Assembly: GCF_000336615.1 (NCBI RefSeq)
Contig: NZ_AOLW01000024.1
Coordinates: 214,611-278,610 of the forward strand
DNA length: 64,000 nt
Source of the DNA: Haloarcula amylolytica JCM 13557
GTDB lineage: Archaea; Halobacteriota; Halobacteria; Halobacteriales; Haloarculaceae
Reading direction: 5' to 3'
Shown here: positions 36,871 to 44,378 of the stretch, in pieces
Numbering within the stretch: the first letter of the stretch is position 1
Layout: every line of letters starts with the position of its first letter
Made by a program: the position numbers and the translations under genes
Notes under the pieces: generated by a model
What the model saw: the letters and a program-made list of their open reading frames with translations, nothing else
Database searches by the model: none
Told to the model about the DNA's origin: nothing

Positions 36871-36899
36871 GGGTATCGTAGTGTTGTAAGGGTGTACTC

Positions 36900-38123
36900 T
36901 CAAAGCGTCTGGTCGACGAGTTCGCTCACGATGCGGTCGCGGTCCAGATGGGAGGAGACGATATCGGCGGCGTCCTCGTCCTCGACGCCGCCGTACCAGA
37001 CGCCGTCCGGGTAGACGGCGACCATCGGCCCCTCGCCGCAGCGGCCGAGACACGACGACCGCGTGATGCGGGCGTCGCACTGGTCGCTGTCGCGGGCGGC
37101 CTGGCGCAGTCGTTCGAGGACCGCGGGTGCGCCGTCCTGCGCGCAGGTCTGGTTCGTGCAGACGGCGACGTGTTTCTCGGGGGCGTCGTGGACGTGCGGG
37201 TCGTCGTCGACGTTCTCGCGGTCGGCGTGTTCGGCCTGGTGGGTCAGCGCTCGGAGCATCGCGCGAGCGCCGCCCTGGTCCTCCTCGTAGCCGTCGAGTT
37301 CGACCTTGTACTTGCAGGTGTCACAGGACATCTCGACGCTTCCCGTGCGGGCCTCCTGCCAGCGGTCGCCCAGCACGTCCAGCAGGCGCGTGTCAGTCCC
37401 GAGCGGCTCGCCCGGCGCGGCGTCGACGTAGGGGTACTCCTCGTCGAACTCGCGTGCGCCGTCCTTGATGCGGCCGGTCAGCACGCCATCGCCGAGCATA
37501 TACGGAATGACGACGACAGCGTCGGGCCGGGTCTTGGCGATGTCGTGCAGCGTCTCGTCAAGCAGCGGCTCGGTGACGCCGATGAACGACGCTTCGACCC
37601 GCGAGAACTCGCGGCCCTCGTACAGCAGCCGGGCGAGCTTGTGCACGTCGGCGTTGGCGTCCGGGTCGCTGGAGCCGCGGGCGCAGACGACGGCGGCCAC
37701 TTCGTCCTCCTCGCGGTCGACACCGAGTTCGGCCTCGACGGCCGCCGCGCGGTCGTCCAGCAGGTCCAGCAGCGCCGGGTGGACGCCCAGATGTGCGCCG
37801 TTGTTGATTGTCAGTTCGGGGTGGGCCTCTCGGGCCTGCTCGACGGCCAGCGGCACGTCGTTTTTGACGTGGCTGGCGGCGAACAGGGAGAGGTGGACCA
37901 CCGATACCTGCGAGACGGCTCTGGCCAGCCCCGCGATGGCCTCGTCGATGGCCGGCTCCGCGAGTTCGAGGAAGGCCGCGTCGACCGGGATGCCGAGCCG
38001 CCCTTCCAGTTCGACCGCGAGGTCGCGGACCTGCTCGTTCGACTTCTCGCGCCGGGACCCGTGGCCGACGAGCAACACTGCTTCGTCGTCCAGCGTGTCG
38101 GGTGCGGTAATCGCTTCGCTCAT
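36900..38123 (-). CDS. cbiX: CbiX cobaltochelatase fused to [2Fe-2S] ferredoxin domain
   Basis: The 407-residue protein starts with two CbiX halves: VLLVGHGSRREKSNEQV (with the active GHGSR) and AAVVCARGSSDPDANADVHK, each about 120 residues, plus a Cys pair in SCDTCKYKVE. The C-terminal 100 residues form a thioredoxin-like [2Fe-2S] ferredoxin: VAVCTNQTCAQDG, RSSCLGRCGEGPMVAVYPDGVWYGGV. The fusion suggests the chelatase is coupled to redox chemistry on the tetrapyrrole or to iron-sulfur sensing. It overlaps the LAGLIDADG-like gene upstream by 4 bases. Together with the gene at 24447 the genome has two CbiX-type proteins; this copy keeps the canonical motif. Confidence 0.9.
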   Translation of the reverse strand: MSEAITAPDTLDDEAVLLVGHGSRREKSNEQVRDLAVELEGRLGIPVDAAFLELAEPAIDEAIAGLARAVSQVSVVHLSLFAASHVKNDVPLAVEQAREAHPELTINNGAHLGVHPALLDLLDDRAAAVEAELGVDREEDEVAAVVCARGSSDPDANADVHKLARLLYEGREFSRVEASFIGVTEPLLDETLHDIAKTRPDAVVVIPYMLGDGVLTGRIKDGAREFDEEYPYVDAAPGEPLGTDTRLLDVLGDRWQEARTGSVEMSCDTCKYKVELDGYEEDQGGARAMLRALTHQAEHADRENVDDDPHVHDAPEKHVAVCTNQTCAQDGAPAVLERLRQAARDSDQCDARITRSSCLGRCGEGPMVAVYPDGVWYGGVEDEDAADIVSSHLDRDRIVSELVDQTL

Positions 38124-38779
38124 CGGACTCGTTCGATGCTTTTCCGGAGCTTGCGCCGCCGGCTTGGCGCGAACAGCCCCGTCTCCTCGCTGCCCTCGTA
38201 CAGCCAGTCGCCGAGGACAGGTGCCGCGTCGTCGTCCACGCCGAACCAGTAGCCCGACGAGGTTTCCGAGAGGTCGTCGTACGGCGCGTCGACCGGGCAG
38301 CGGTCGAGAAGCGTCTGAATCGTCCGGAGGAGCCGTTCGTCTTCGTGAACGAACGAGATGCCGACCGCGTCGTCGTCGGACTTGAAACAGACGGTGCCAC
38401 AGCTTTCGAGCAGTCCCCGGAGGAGCTGGCGGTCGTAGTCGGCCAGCGCGTCGAAGCGGTAGCCGCCCGAGTCCCCGTCGAAAGGCAAGCCAAGCGCGGC
38501 GCTAGCGCGGTCCGCGAGCCCGCCGACGACCTGCACTGTGAATTCCTCCTCCTGGCGGGTGATAGAGGTGTCGTGGGCGTACGCGCGTTCGACGATCCGG
38601 CGGTCGGCCCGCTCCGCGCCAGCGATGGACGCGAACCGTCGAGCGGCCGTTTCGTCGTTTGTCCGGACGGTAACGCAGCCGTCCTCGCACTCGCCGTCGC
38701 CGGCGACCCGTCCCCAGAAGTACGCCGTTTCGGGGTGGGCCGCGAGCATATCGTTCGGCGCGCCGGTCTCGACGCTCAT
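38120..38779 (-). CDS. LAGLIDADG-fold protein of the cobalamin operon (probably not a nuclease)
   Basis: This 219-residue protein has two LAGLIDADG-like motifs: YFWGRVAGDGE at residues 20-30 and LLRGLLESCGTV at 119-130, each followed by beta strands as in monomeric homing endonucleases. The first keeps the catalytic acid (Asp28); in the second the matching position is Cys127, so cleavage activity is doubtful. It is not inside an intein or intron but is a regular operon gene, overlapping its neighbours by 4 bases on both sides. Haloarchaeal copies are usually annotated only as cobalamin biosynthesis protein. DNA or RNA binding, for instance as a regulator, is my inference. The C-terminus is basic (SRRRKLRKSIERVR). 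Confidence 0.8.
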   Translation of the reverse strand: MSVETGAPNDMLAAHPETAYFWGRVAGDGECEDGCVTVRTNDETAARRFASIAGAERADRRIVERAYAHDTSITRQEEEFTVQVVGGLADRASAALGLPFDGDSGGYRFDALADYDRQLLRGLLESCGTVCFKSDDDAVGISFVHEDERLLRTIQTLLDRCPVDAPYDDLSETSSGYWFGVDDDAAPVLGDWLYEGSEETGLFAPSRRRKLRKSIERVR

Positions 38780-39072
38780 GGCTGGACCTCCTCGGTGTCA
38801 CCCGCTGGCGCAGCGTCTGCGGTGGCGTCCTCCTCGACGGTTTCGACGTGAATCGCGTCCAGCGGACAGGCCGCGGCGGCCTGCTCGGCGTCGTCTCGCT
38901 GGTCGTCGTCGAACGTCGCCGCGACGGCGTGGGCGTCGTCGACCTCCAGTTCGGTCGGCCCCGCGGTGTCGAGCGTCGCCAGTCCCTCGCCGTCCTCGGC
39001 GAAGCGCCCGTCGCGGACGAGACAGGCGAACACGCCGTCGCAGGCGTCGCGGTCGATGGTGATTCGGTACAT
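38776..39072 (-). CDS. Ferredoxin-like protein
   Basis: The 98-residue acidic protein has the half-ferredoxin pattern CDGVFAC near residues 11-17 and AACPLDAI near residue 68, i.e. three Cys ligands, which fits a [3Fe-4S] or labile [4Fe-4S] cluster. The C-terminal 25 residues are disordered and acidic. Its position between cbiH and the LAGLIDADG-like gene, overlapping both, suggests it supplies electrons for ring contraction or cobalt reduction. The early gene start MYRITIDRDA is certain from the overlap with cbiH. Confidence 0.82.
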   Translation of the reverse strand: MYRITIDRDACDGVFACLVRDGRFAEDGEGLATLDTAGPTELEVDDAHAVAATFDDDQRDDAEQAAAACPLDAIHVETVEEDATADAAPAGDTEEVQP

Positions 39073-40085
39073 TAGTAGTCGTACTTGGTCTCGTAGCCCC
39101 GCGGGGTCACCATCCGGTCGTCCCAGACGTAGGTGTCCTCGTTGCCCACGAGCAGGGTAGTGGTCATGTCGACGAGGTCCGTCTCGCCGAGTTCGGGCAA
39201 CTCGCCGAGTTCGACGATCTCGACCTGTTCGTCCTCGCGGCCGGCGGCATGGACGACGCCGACGGGCGTCTCGGGGTCGCGGTGTTCCAGCAGGATTTCA
39301 CAGCACTTCTCGTAGTTGTCCCGCCGTTTCCGGCTCCACGGGTTGTAGATGGTGATCGTGAATCCCTCCTTGGCGGCCGCGTGGAGCCGCGACTCGATGG
39401 TCGGCATGTCGGTGAGGTGGTCCGACAGCGAGATGGAGACGGTGTCGTTGACCAGCGGCGCGCCGACCCGAGCCGCACAGGACTGAGCCGCCGGGACGCC
39501 CGGAACCACGTCGAAATCGAGCATCGTTGCCGTCGCGCCCTTGGATTCGATAATCTCCAGCGCGAGGCCCGCCAGCGCGTACACGTTCGGGTCGCCGCTG
39601 CCGATGATGGCCACGTCGTTGCCCGCCAGCGCGCGGTCGATTGCCTCCTCGGTTCGGGACACTTCACCGCACATCGGCGTGTTGTAGATGTCGTCGGCTC
39701 CGTCGGTGATCTCGTCGGGCAGCAGTTCGACGTAGGTAGTGTAGCCGACGATGTGCTCGGCGTCCAGCAGCGCGGAGCGCGCGCGGGCGGTCATCCCCTC
39801 GGGCTGGCCAGGGCCGAGGCCGACGGCGATGAGCTGACCCGGCTCGGCGTCGAAATCGTCAACGGTCGCGCCGACCTCCTCCTCGTCATCCGAAGAATCA
39901 GACGATGAGGACGCCCCGCAGGAGCTACTGCTGGAGGAAGACGAGGAGTCGGATGACGACGAGGCCCCGCACTTCGAGGCGGTGTCGTCGCCCGTGTCCG
40001 GCGTCGTTTCTGTGGACGAACTCGCTCTCGCGCCACATTTCGATTCTGTCTCGGTACTCGCGTCGGTGGTGTTGTCAGTGCTCAT
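39072..40085 (-). CDS. cbiH: Cobalt-precorrin-3 C17-methyltransferase, copy 1, with Cys/Ser-rich N-terminal extension
   Basis: This SAM-dependent methylase carries out C17 methylation and ring contraction. The methylase core starts near residue 88 (LIAVGLGPGQPEGMTARARS) with GSGDPNVYALAGLALE, VVPGVPAAQSCAARVGAPL and ISLSDHLTDMPTIESRL. In front is an unusual low-complexity extension with repeated Cys-Gly-Ala motifs (SKCGARASSS, SKCGASSSSDSS, SSCGASSSSDSSDDEEE). The three or so CGA units could bind a metal or cluster. The next gene upstream encodes a second CbiH, 2 bases away. Confidence 0.88.
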   Translation of the reverse strand: MSTDNTTDASTETESKCGARASSSTETTPDTGDDTASKCGASSSSDSSSSSSSSSCGASSSSDSSDDEEEVGATVDDFDAEPGQLIAVGLGPGQPEGMTARARSALLDAEHIVGYTTYVELLPDEITDGADDIYNTPMCGEVSRTEEAIDRALAGNDVAIIGSGDPNVYALAGLALEIIESKGATATMLDFDVVPGVPAAQSCAARVGAPLVNDTVSISLSDHLTDMPTIESRLHAAAKEGFTITIYNPWSRKRRDNYEKCCEILLEHRDPETPVGVVHAAGREDEQVEIVELGELPELGETDLVDMTTTLLVGNEDTYVWDDRMVTPRGYETKYDY

Positions 40086-40087
40086 TG

Positions 40088-41014
40088 TCAGAAATCGTCG
40101 ACGTCACGCCCGCCGCGCGGGGTGACGAGGAACTCCTGGTAGTCGTTGCGCCACACTTCGGTCTCGTGGGTGCCGACGACGATGGACGAACCCATCCCGC
40201 CGACCTTGTCGTCGTGTTCGGACAGTTCGCCGAGCGTCGTAACCGTCTCCGTCTCGTCGTCAAGGTTCCGGCCGGCTTCGCCGCGGCCGGAGTCGTTGAC
40301 GATGGCGGCGGGCACGTCGTCGGCTCGTTCCTCCCGCAGCACATCGACGGCTCGCTCGTAGTCGCGCCAACAGTTGTAGAGGACCACGACGAAGCCGCTG
40401 ATCGCGGCCGCCCGGAGCTTCTCCTCGATTTCCTCCCAGCCGCGCCACTTGTCGGACAGCGAGATGGTGCAGAAATCGTTCGACAGCGGCGCGCCGAGGT
40501 TCGCTGCCCCCGACAGCGCTGCGGTCACACCGGGGACGATTTCAATGGGGACATCGTCGGCGTCGTCGGCGTCGGCCATCGTGAACAGCAGGTCGGACTT
40601 CCCGTAGACGTTCGGGTCGCCGCCGGAGACGTGGGCGATGTCCTCACCGGCCCGGACCCGTTCGAAGGCCTCGCGGGCGAGTTCGACCTGCTTACCCATC
40701 GACGACCGGATGAGGGTCTGCCGGCTGCCGTCGGGTCGCTCCAGCACCGCCCCTTCCTCGTCGGCGATCTCGCCGTCATCGGATTTCCCATCGACCTCGG
40801 CGGACTGGGGCGGGAGCGTCCCGTCCTTCCGCAGGAACTCCTGGTAGAGGTTCGAGGCAATGATGCAGTCAGCGGTCTGGATGATGTCTTTCGCCCGCTG
40901 GGTCATGTCGTGGGGCAGCCCCGGCCCGATACCGACCACGTACAGCGTCCCGTAGTCGGCTGGACGCGTTGCCTCGGTCGCGGCCGTTGTCGACTGGCGT
41001 CCGTCGCTGCTCAT
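40088..41014 (-). CDS. cbiH: Cobalt-precorrin-3 C17-methyltransferase, copy 2
   Basis: The 308-residue methylase has YVVGIGPGLPHDMTQRAKDI, VSGGDPNVYGKSDLLFTMA, EIVPGVTAALSGAANLGAPLS and ISLSDKWRGWEEIEEKL. Compared with the first copy it has an extra acidic loop (about residues 65-100) between the first methylase motif and GKQVELAREAFERV. Paired CbiH paralogues are typical for haloarchaea; whether both contract the ring or have split the reaction is unknown. It is the first gene of a seven-gene operon; its start codon overlaps the stop of a 16-codon upstream frame. Confidence 0.88.
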   Translation of the reverse strand: MSSDGRQSTTAATEATRPADYGTLYVVGIGPGLPHDMTQRAKDIIQTADCIIASNLYQEFLRKDGTLPPQSAEVDGKSDDGEIADEEGAVLERPDGSRQTLIRSSMGKQVELAREAFERVRAGEDIAHVSGGDPNVYGKSDLLFTMADADDADDVPIEIVPGVTAALSGAANLGAPLSNDFCTISLSDKWRGWEEIEEKLRAAAISGFVVVLYNCWRDYERAVDVLREERADDVPAAIVNDSGRGEAGRNLDDETETVTTLGELSEHDDKVGGMGSSIVVGTHETEVWRNDYQEFLVTPRGGRDVDDF

Positions 41015-41061
41015 CCTGGCGCTCCGCGACTCGCCGGTCGATTCTCGATACTATGGCGCAT
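41011..41061 (-). CDS. Possible 16-codon upstream ORF (leader peptide) of the cbiH operon
   Basis: An ATG at 41061 opens a frame for MRHSIENRPASRGAPG that ends in a TGA overlapping the cbiH ATG (ATGA arrangement). The ATG is 22 bases from the operator at 41083, the same distance that separates the operator from the start codons of cobN and cbiT, so transcription probably begins here. Coupled translation or attenuation is possible. The peptide is short, so this rests on spacing only. Confidence 0.35.
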   Translation of the reverse strand: MRHSIENRPASRGAPG

Positions 41062-41082
41062 GATGAGTACAACGCCGCTTTC

Positions 41083-41110
41083 GCATAAAACAATTGTGCT
41101 TGTACTAGTC
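41083..41110 (-). promoter_or_regulatory. B12-cluster operator copy C (cbiH operon)
   Basis: On the plus strand: GCATAAAACAA (41083-41093), spacer TTGTGC, TTGTACTAGTC (41100-41110). Read in the gene direction, TTGTTTTA lies where the TATA box is expected for a transcript starting near 41061. Confidence 0.75.
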
Positions 41111-41235
41111 CAAGCGAAGGTGTTGGGAGACCATATTCCAGTTGTATTCGGATTCGGGAAGAAGTCGAGAGCGGTCGCTGTTCAATCGTACTCGCGTCCG
41201 CGAATCGCACCGCAGACAGTTCGATACCCTCTCGG

Positions 41236-42000
41236 TCAGGTGTTCGACAGCCCGCCGTCGACGACGAGGCTCTCGCCGTTGACGTAGGAGGCCATGTCGC
41301 TGGCGAGGAACGTCGCCGCGTCGGCGATCTCCTCCGGTTCGCCGAAGCGGCCGGAGGGGATGAGTTCCTTCAGCATCATCTTCGTCGTGTCGTCGATGCG
41401 CTCGTCCTCGAACATCTGGGTCTTGCTGTAGCCCGGGTGGATGGCATTGACCCGGATGTCGTAGTTGCTCAGGCGGTCCGCAAGCGCGTACGTGAACAGT
41501 CGGACCGCGCCCTTGGAGGTGCAGTAGTTGACCAGCAGCCCAGTCCCGCGGATGCCGCCGGAACTGGACATGTTGATGACGGTGCCGCCGCCGTTCTCGC
41601 GCATCCGTTCGGTGGCGACCTGCGCGCCGAAGAACACCCCCTTCATGTTCACGTCCATCAGCCGGTTGTAGTCCTCCTCTGTAGTCTCGTAGAAGTCCGC
41701 TATCTCGGAGATGCCGGCGTTGTTGACCATGATGTCGATACCACCCAGTTCCTCGGCCGCGGCGACGGCCACCTCCAGGTCGTCGGGGTCGGTCACGTCG
41801 CACTCGACGAAGTGTGCTGTTTGGTCTGTCTCGGCGTTGACCAGTTCGTGCGTCGGTTCGCCGCCCTCGCGTGGTTCTTCCTGCAGGTCCGCGACAATGA
41901 TGTTAGCACCGTGCTCCGCGTACCGTCGGCAGATGGCCCGGCCGAATCCGCTCGCGCCGCCCGTAACGACCGCCGTCTTCCCTTCGAGTAGTGTTGTCAT
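41236..42000 (-). CDS. Short-chain dehydrogenase/reductase
   Basis: The 254-residue SDR has the cofactor motif VTGGASGFGRAICRR (residues 12-26), NNAGISEIADF, the catalytic Ser in NMSSSGG and YCTSKGA (Tyr-x3-Lys), and a C-terminal Gly-rich MASYVNGESLVVDGGLSNT. The usual glucose-dehydrogenase-like substrate range cannot be narrowed down. It lies within the cobalamin region, 158 bases behind cbiG. The window has no CbiJ/CobK (precorrin-6A reductase), so a link is conceivable, but the fold differs from CbiJ and no evidence supports it. Confidence 0.9.
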   Translation of the reverse strand: MTTLLEGKTAVVTGGASGFGRAICRRYAEHGANIIVADLQEEPREGGEPTHELVNAETDQTAHFVECDVTDPDDLEVAVAAAEELGGIDIMVNNAGISEIADFYETTEEDYNRLMDVNMKGVFFGAQVATERMRENGGGTVINMSSSGGIRGTGLLVNYCTSKGAVRLFTYALADRLSNYDIRVNAIHPGYSKTQMFEDERIDDTTKMMLKELIPSGRFGEPEEIADAATFLASDMASYVNGESLVVDGGLSNT

Positions 42001-42158
42001 GCGTCATTTGTCACCACAGGCGCACATAATAAATAAGTTTAGAGTTGTACAGTGACATGAACGCGAAACGGCCGTACAATCATCGCCACAGATAGTTCAG
42101 CGGTCGCTCGGTGACAGGAAACCGAAGCTGAGAACATGACTCTCGGAAAACGTCGAGG

Positions 42159-43130
42159 TTAGCGCCCGATAGCGACGGTAACGGCCTCGTCGTAGCGGGT
42201 CTTCTCGGCAAACAGGTCGTGGTCGCTGCCGGCAGCGATGGCCGACGCCTCGGCGATGCCGGGCCAGCCGATGAGTTCCTTCGACCGCGAGGGGGTCGGT
42301 CCCTCGAACTCCTCCAGCGTCTCCTTCTCGAAGGCGATGACGCCCAGGCCCCACTCCTCGGCGGCGGCGAGCATCCCGTCTTCGTCGGCTTTCCGAGTCC
42401 CCGTCGCAATGAACTCCACGTCGTCGCGGTCCAAGTCGGCCTCGTCCAGTGCCTGTTCCCAGGCGGCGTGGAACTGCTCGACATCCGCGCCAGCGACGCT
42501 GCCGCACCCCAGCACGACGCCGTCGTCCTTGTTGCGCTTGAGCACGGTCACATCGTCGTCGACCAGCACGGCCTTCGGCCCGTCGAGGCGCTCGACGGGG
42601 CCGAGTTCGTCGTCCAGCACGGCGAGATTCGTCGCCACCGTCGAGTCGCCGTTGACGACGTGGGCGTCGAGCGCTTTGGCCTGCTTCTCGACGCCCTGCT
42701 TGTCGGCGGCCTCGCTCGCGGTCGTCATCGCCGGCACCGCACCCATCGACGCGAGGTCGTCGGCGACCTGGTTCGCGCCGTGGTGGCCGCCGGTGATGGG
42801 GATGGCCCAGGTGAGTTCCTCGTCGACGACACAGATGGCCGGGTCGTCCCACTTGTCATCGAGCAGGTGGGCCGTCTTGCGCATGGCGATGCCGCTGGCC
42901 ATCAGGCCGATGAAGCAGTCGTACTCGCCCCAGTACTCCTCGAACACGTCGCCGTGGTATTCGAGGATGTCGATGGACTCGTAGCGGTCGCCGATGCCGT
43001 CGACGATGTCCTCGGCGGTGTCCATCTTCCGCTCGAAGGCGACGATGGCGATGTCTTCGGCTACTTCGCCGTCCGAGTCGGGCGCTTTGCAACTGTTCGA
43101 ACTGGAATCGTTGTCTGTGTCAGTGCTCAT
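42159..43130 (-). CDS. cbiG: Cobalt-precorrin-5A hydrolase
   Basis: CbiG opens the delta-lactone and releases acetaldehyde after C11 methylation. The 323-residue protein contains DIAIVAFERKMDTAEDIV, YDCFIGLMASGIAMRKTAHLL, the conserved AIPITGGHHGANQVADDLA near residue 115 and the C-terminal domain VVLGCGSVAGADVEQF ... EFIATGTRKADEDGM and KTRYDEAVTVAIGR. ATG 43130 gives the acidic, Ser-rich N-terminal tail common here; the open frame upstream is basic. It follows cbiF after 354 non-coding bases, an odd gap within a B12 unit. Confidence 0.93.
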   Translation of the reverse strand: MSTDTDNDSSSNSCKAPDSDGEVAEDIAIVAFERKMDTAEDIVDGIGDRYESIDILEYHGDVFEEYWGEYDCFIGLMASGIAMRKTAHLLDDKWDDPAICVVDEELTWAIPITGGHHGANQVADDLASMGAVPAMTTASEAADKQGVEKQAKALDAHVVNGDSTVATNLAVLDDELGPVERLDGPKAVLVDDDVTVLKRNKDDGVVLGCGSVAGADVEQFHAAWEQALDEADLDRDDVEFIATGTRKADEDGMLAAAEEWGLGVIAFEKETLEEFEGPTPSRSKELIGWPGIAEASAIAAGSDHDLFAEKTRYDEAVTVAIGR

Positions 43131-43484
43131 GGGTTCGCTCCGGCCAGTGAAACTTCCCCAGGCGACTGTCGGCCAGGAAGCGGCCTGGGTCCTGTCTGCG
43201 ATTCGATTCTCGACTGCTGTCGGCGCGCGCTGGCGCGCTCGGATGGCGCGCCAAAACTGTGCGAGGGATGAGCAGCACAGCGAGTCCAGCGAGCGAGCAG
43301 CGCAATCGGGTGGGGAGGTGTGTGGCTCGCGGTGGAGTGCGGTGCTGTAGGGTGGACTGAAAGGGGCCGGTCGCTCCGGGAAGACGACCGACGCGAGCAC
43401 GCGAGGGCAGCGAGCGCGCGCGGCGAGGTCCTCGACTGGAGCGACCGGGGGCTTTCTGGCTGTACTCGATACGGACGAACCATC
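43131..43484. other. 354-bp non-coding gap between cbiF and cbiG
   Basis: All reading frames here are basic and low-complexity, so I call no gene. GGCGCGC-type elements at about 43221-43252 can fold into hairpins. The region separates two genes that otherwise belong together and may hold an internal promoter or an mRNA-processing element. No copy of the B12 operator is present. Confidence 0.5.
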
Positions 43485-44378
43485 CTAGTCGTCAGCCTCC
43501 TGCGAACTGTCACCCGAATCACTGCCCCGGTTCGCCCAGTCGCCGTAGAGGAACGAGCGCTCGTAGTCCTCACCACCAACAGCGTCCCCAATCACGACCA
43601 TCGCGGAGGCGCGATATCCGGCGTCCTCCAGTTTCTCTCCGATGGTCGCAATCGTCCCTTCGATGACGTCCTCGTCGGGCCAGGAGGCGTGATAAATCGC
43701 CGCAACAGGCGTCTCGGGGTCGTGGCCGTCCTCCAGCAGGCGGTCCATCGTCTCGGAAACGGCGTGGGTCCCCAGATAGATGCAGGTCGTCACGTCGCCC
43801 ATGCCGACGAACTCTGAGATGTGGTCCTCGTCCGCGTCCAGGGTCTTGCCCTGCGGGCGGGTGAAGGCGACGTGGTTGGCGACCTCGTTCAGCGTCAGTT
43901 GGGTCCGCATCGTAGCACTGGCAGCAAAGGCGGAGGTGACGCCGGGGACGATGTAGGTCGGGACGCCCTCGTGTTCGAGCGCGTCCATCTGCTCCAGCGC
44001 GGCTCCATAAATCGCGGGGTCACCGCTATGGAGGCGGACGACCGTGTCGCCGTCCTCGTAGGCGTCCCGCATCAGCGGAATCAGCTCTTCTAAGTCCTTG
44101 CCGATGGAGGACACCGTCTCGGCGTCGGCGCAGTACTCCTCTAGAAGTTCGCTGTTGACGAGCGACCCGGCGTGGACCACGAGGTCGGCGTCGGCCAGTA
44201 GCTCGCGGCCGGCGACGGTCAGCAGCCGGGGGTTGCCCGGTCCGGCCCCGACGAAGGGGATGCCCTCCTGTTCGTCGCCGGCGTTGTGCTCGTAGACGCG
44301 GTCGTCGCGGTTGCCGGCGACGGAGTCGATGGCCGTCTGCGGGTCCGTCTCGCCAGTCTCATCAGTCTTCTCAGTCAT
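43485..44378 (-). CDS. cbiF: Cobalt-precorrin-4 C11-methyltransferase
   Basis: The 297-residue tetrapyrrole methylase has PFVGAGPGNPRLLTVAGRELL, VHAGSLVNSELLEEY, VRLHSGDPAIYGAALEQM, YIVPGVTSAFAASATM and TCIYLGTHAVSETMDRLL, and a disordered acidic N-terminus typical of salt-adapted proteins. It methylates C11 before CbiG acts. Its first codons overlap the cbiL stop by 8 bases. Confidence 0.94.
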   Translation of the reverse strand: MTEKTDETGETDPQTAIDSVAGNRDDRVYEHNAGDEQEGIPFVGAGPGNPRLLTVAGRELLADADLVVHAGSLVNSELLEEYCADAETVSSIGKDLEELIPLMRDAYEDGDTVVRLHSGDPAIYGAALEQMDALEHEGVPTYIVPGVTSAFAASATMRTQLTLNEVANHVAFTRPQGKTLDADEDHISEFVGMGDVTTCIYLGTHAVSETMDRLLEDGHDPETPVAAIYHASWPDEDVIEGTIATIGEKLEDAGYRASAMVVIGDAVGGEDYERSFLYGDWANRGSDSGDSSQEADD

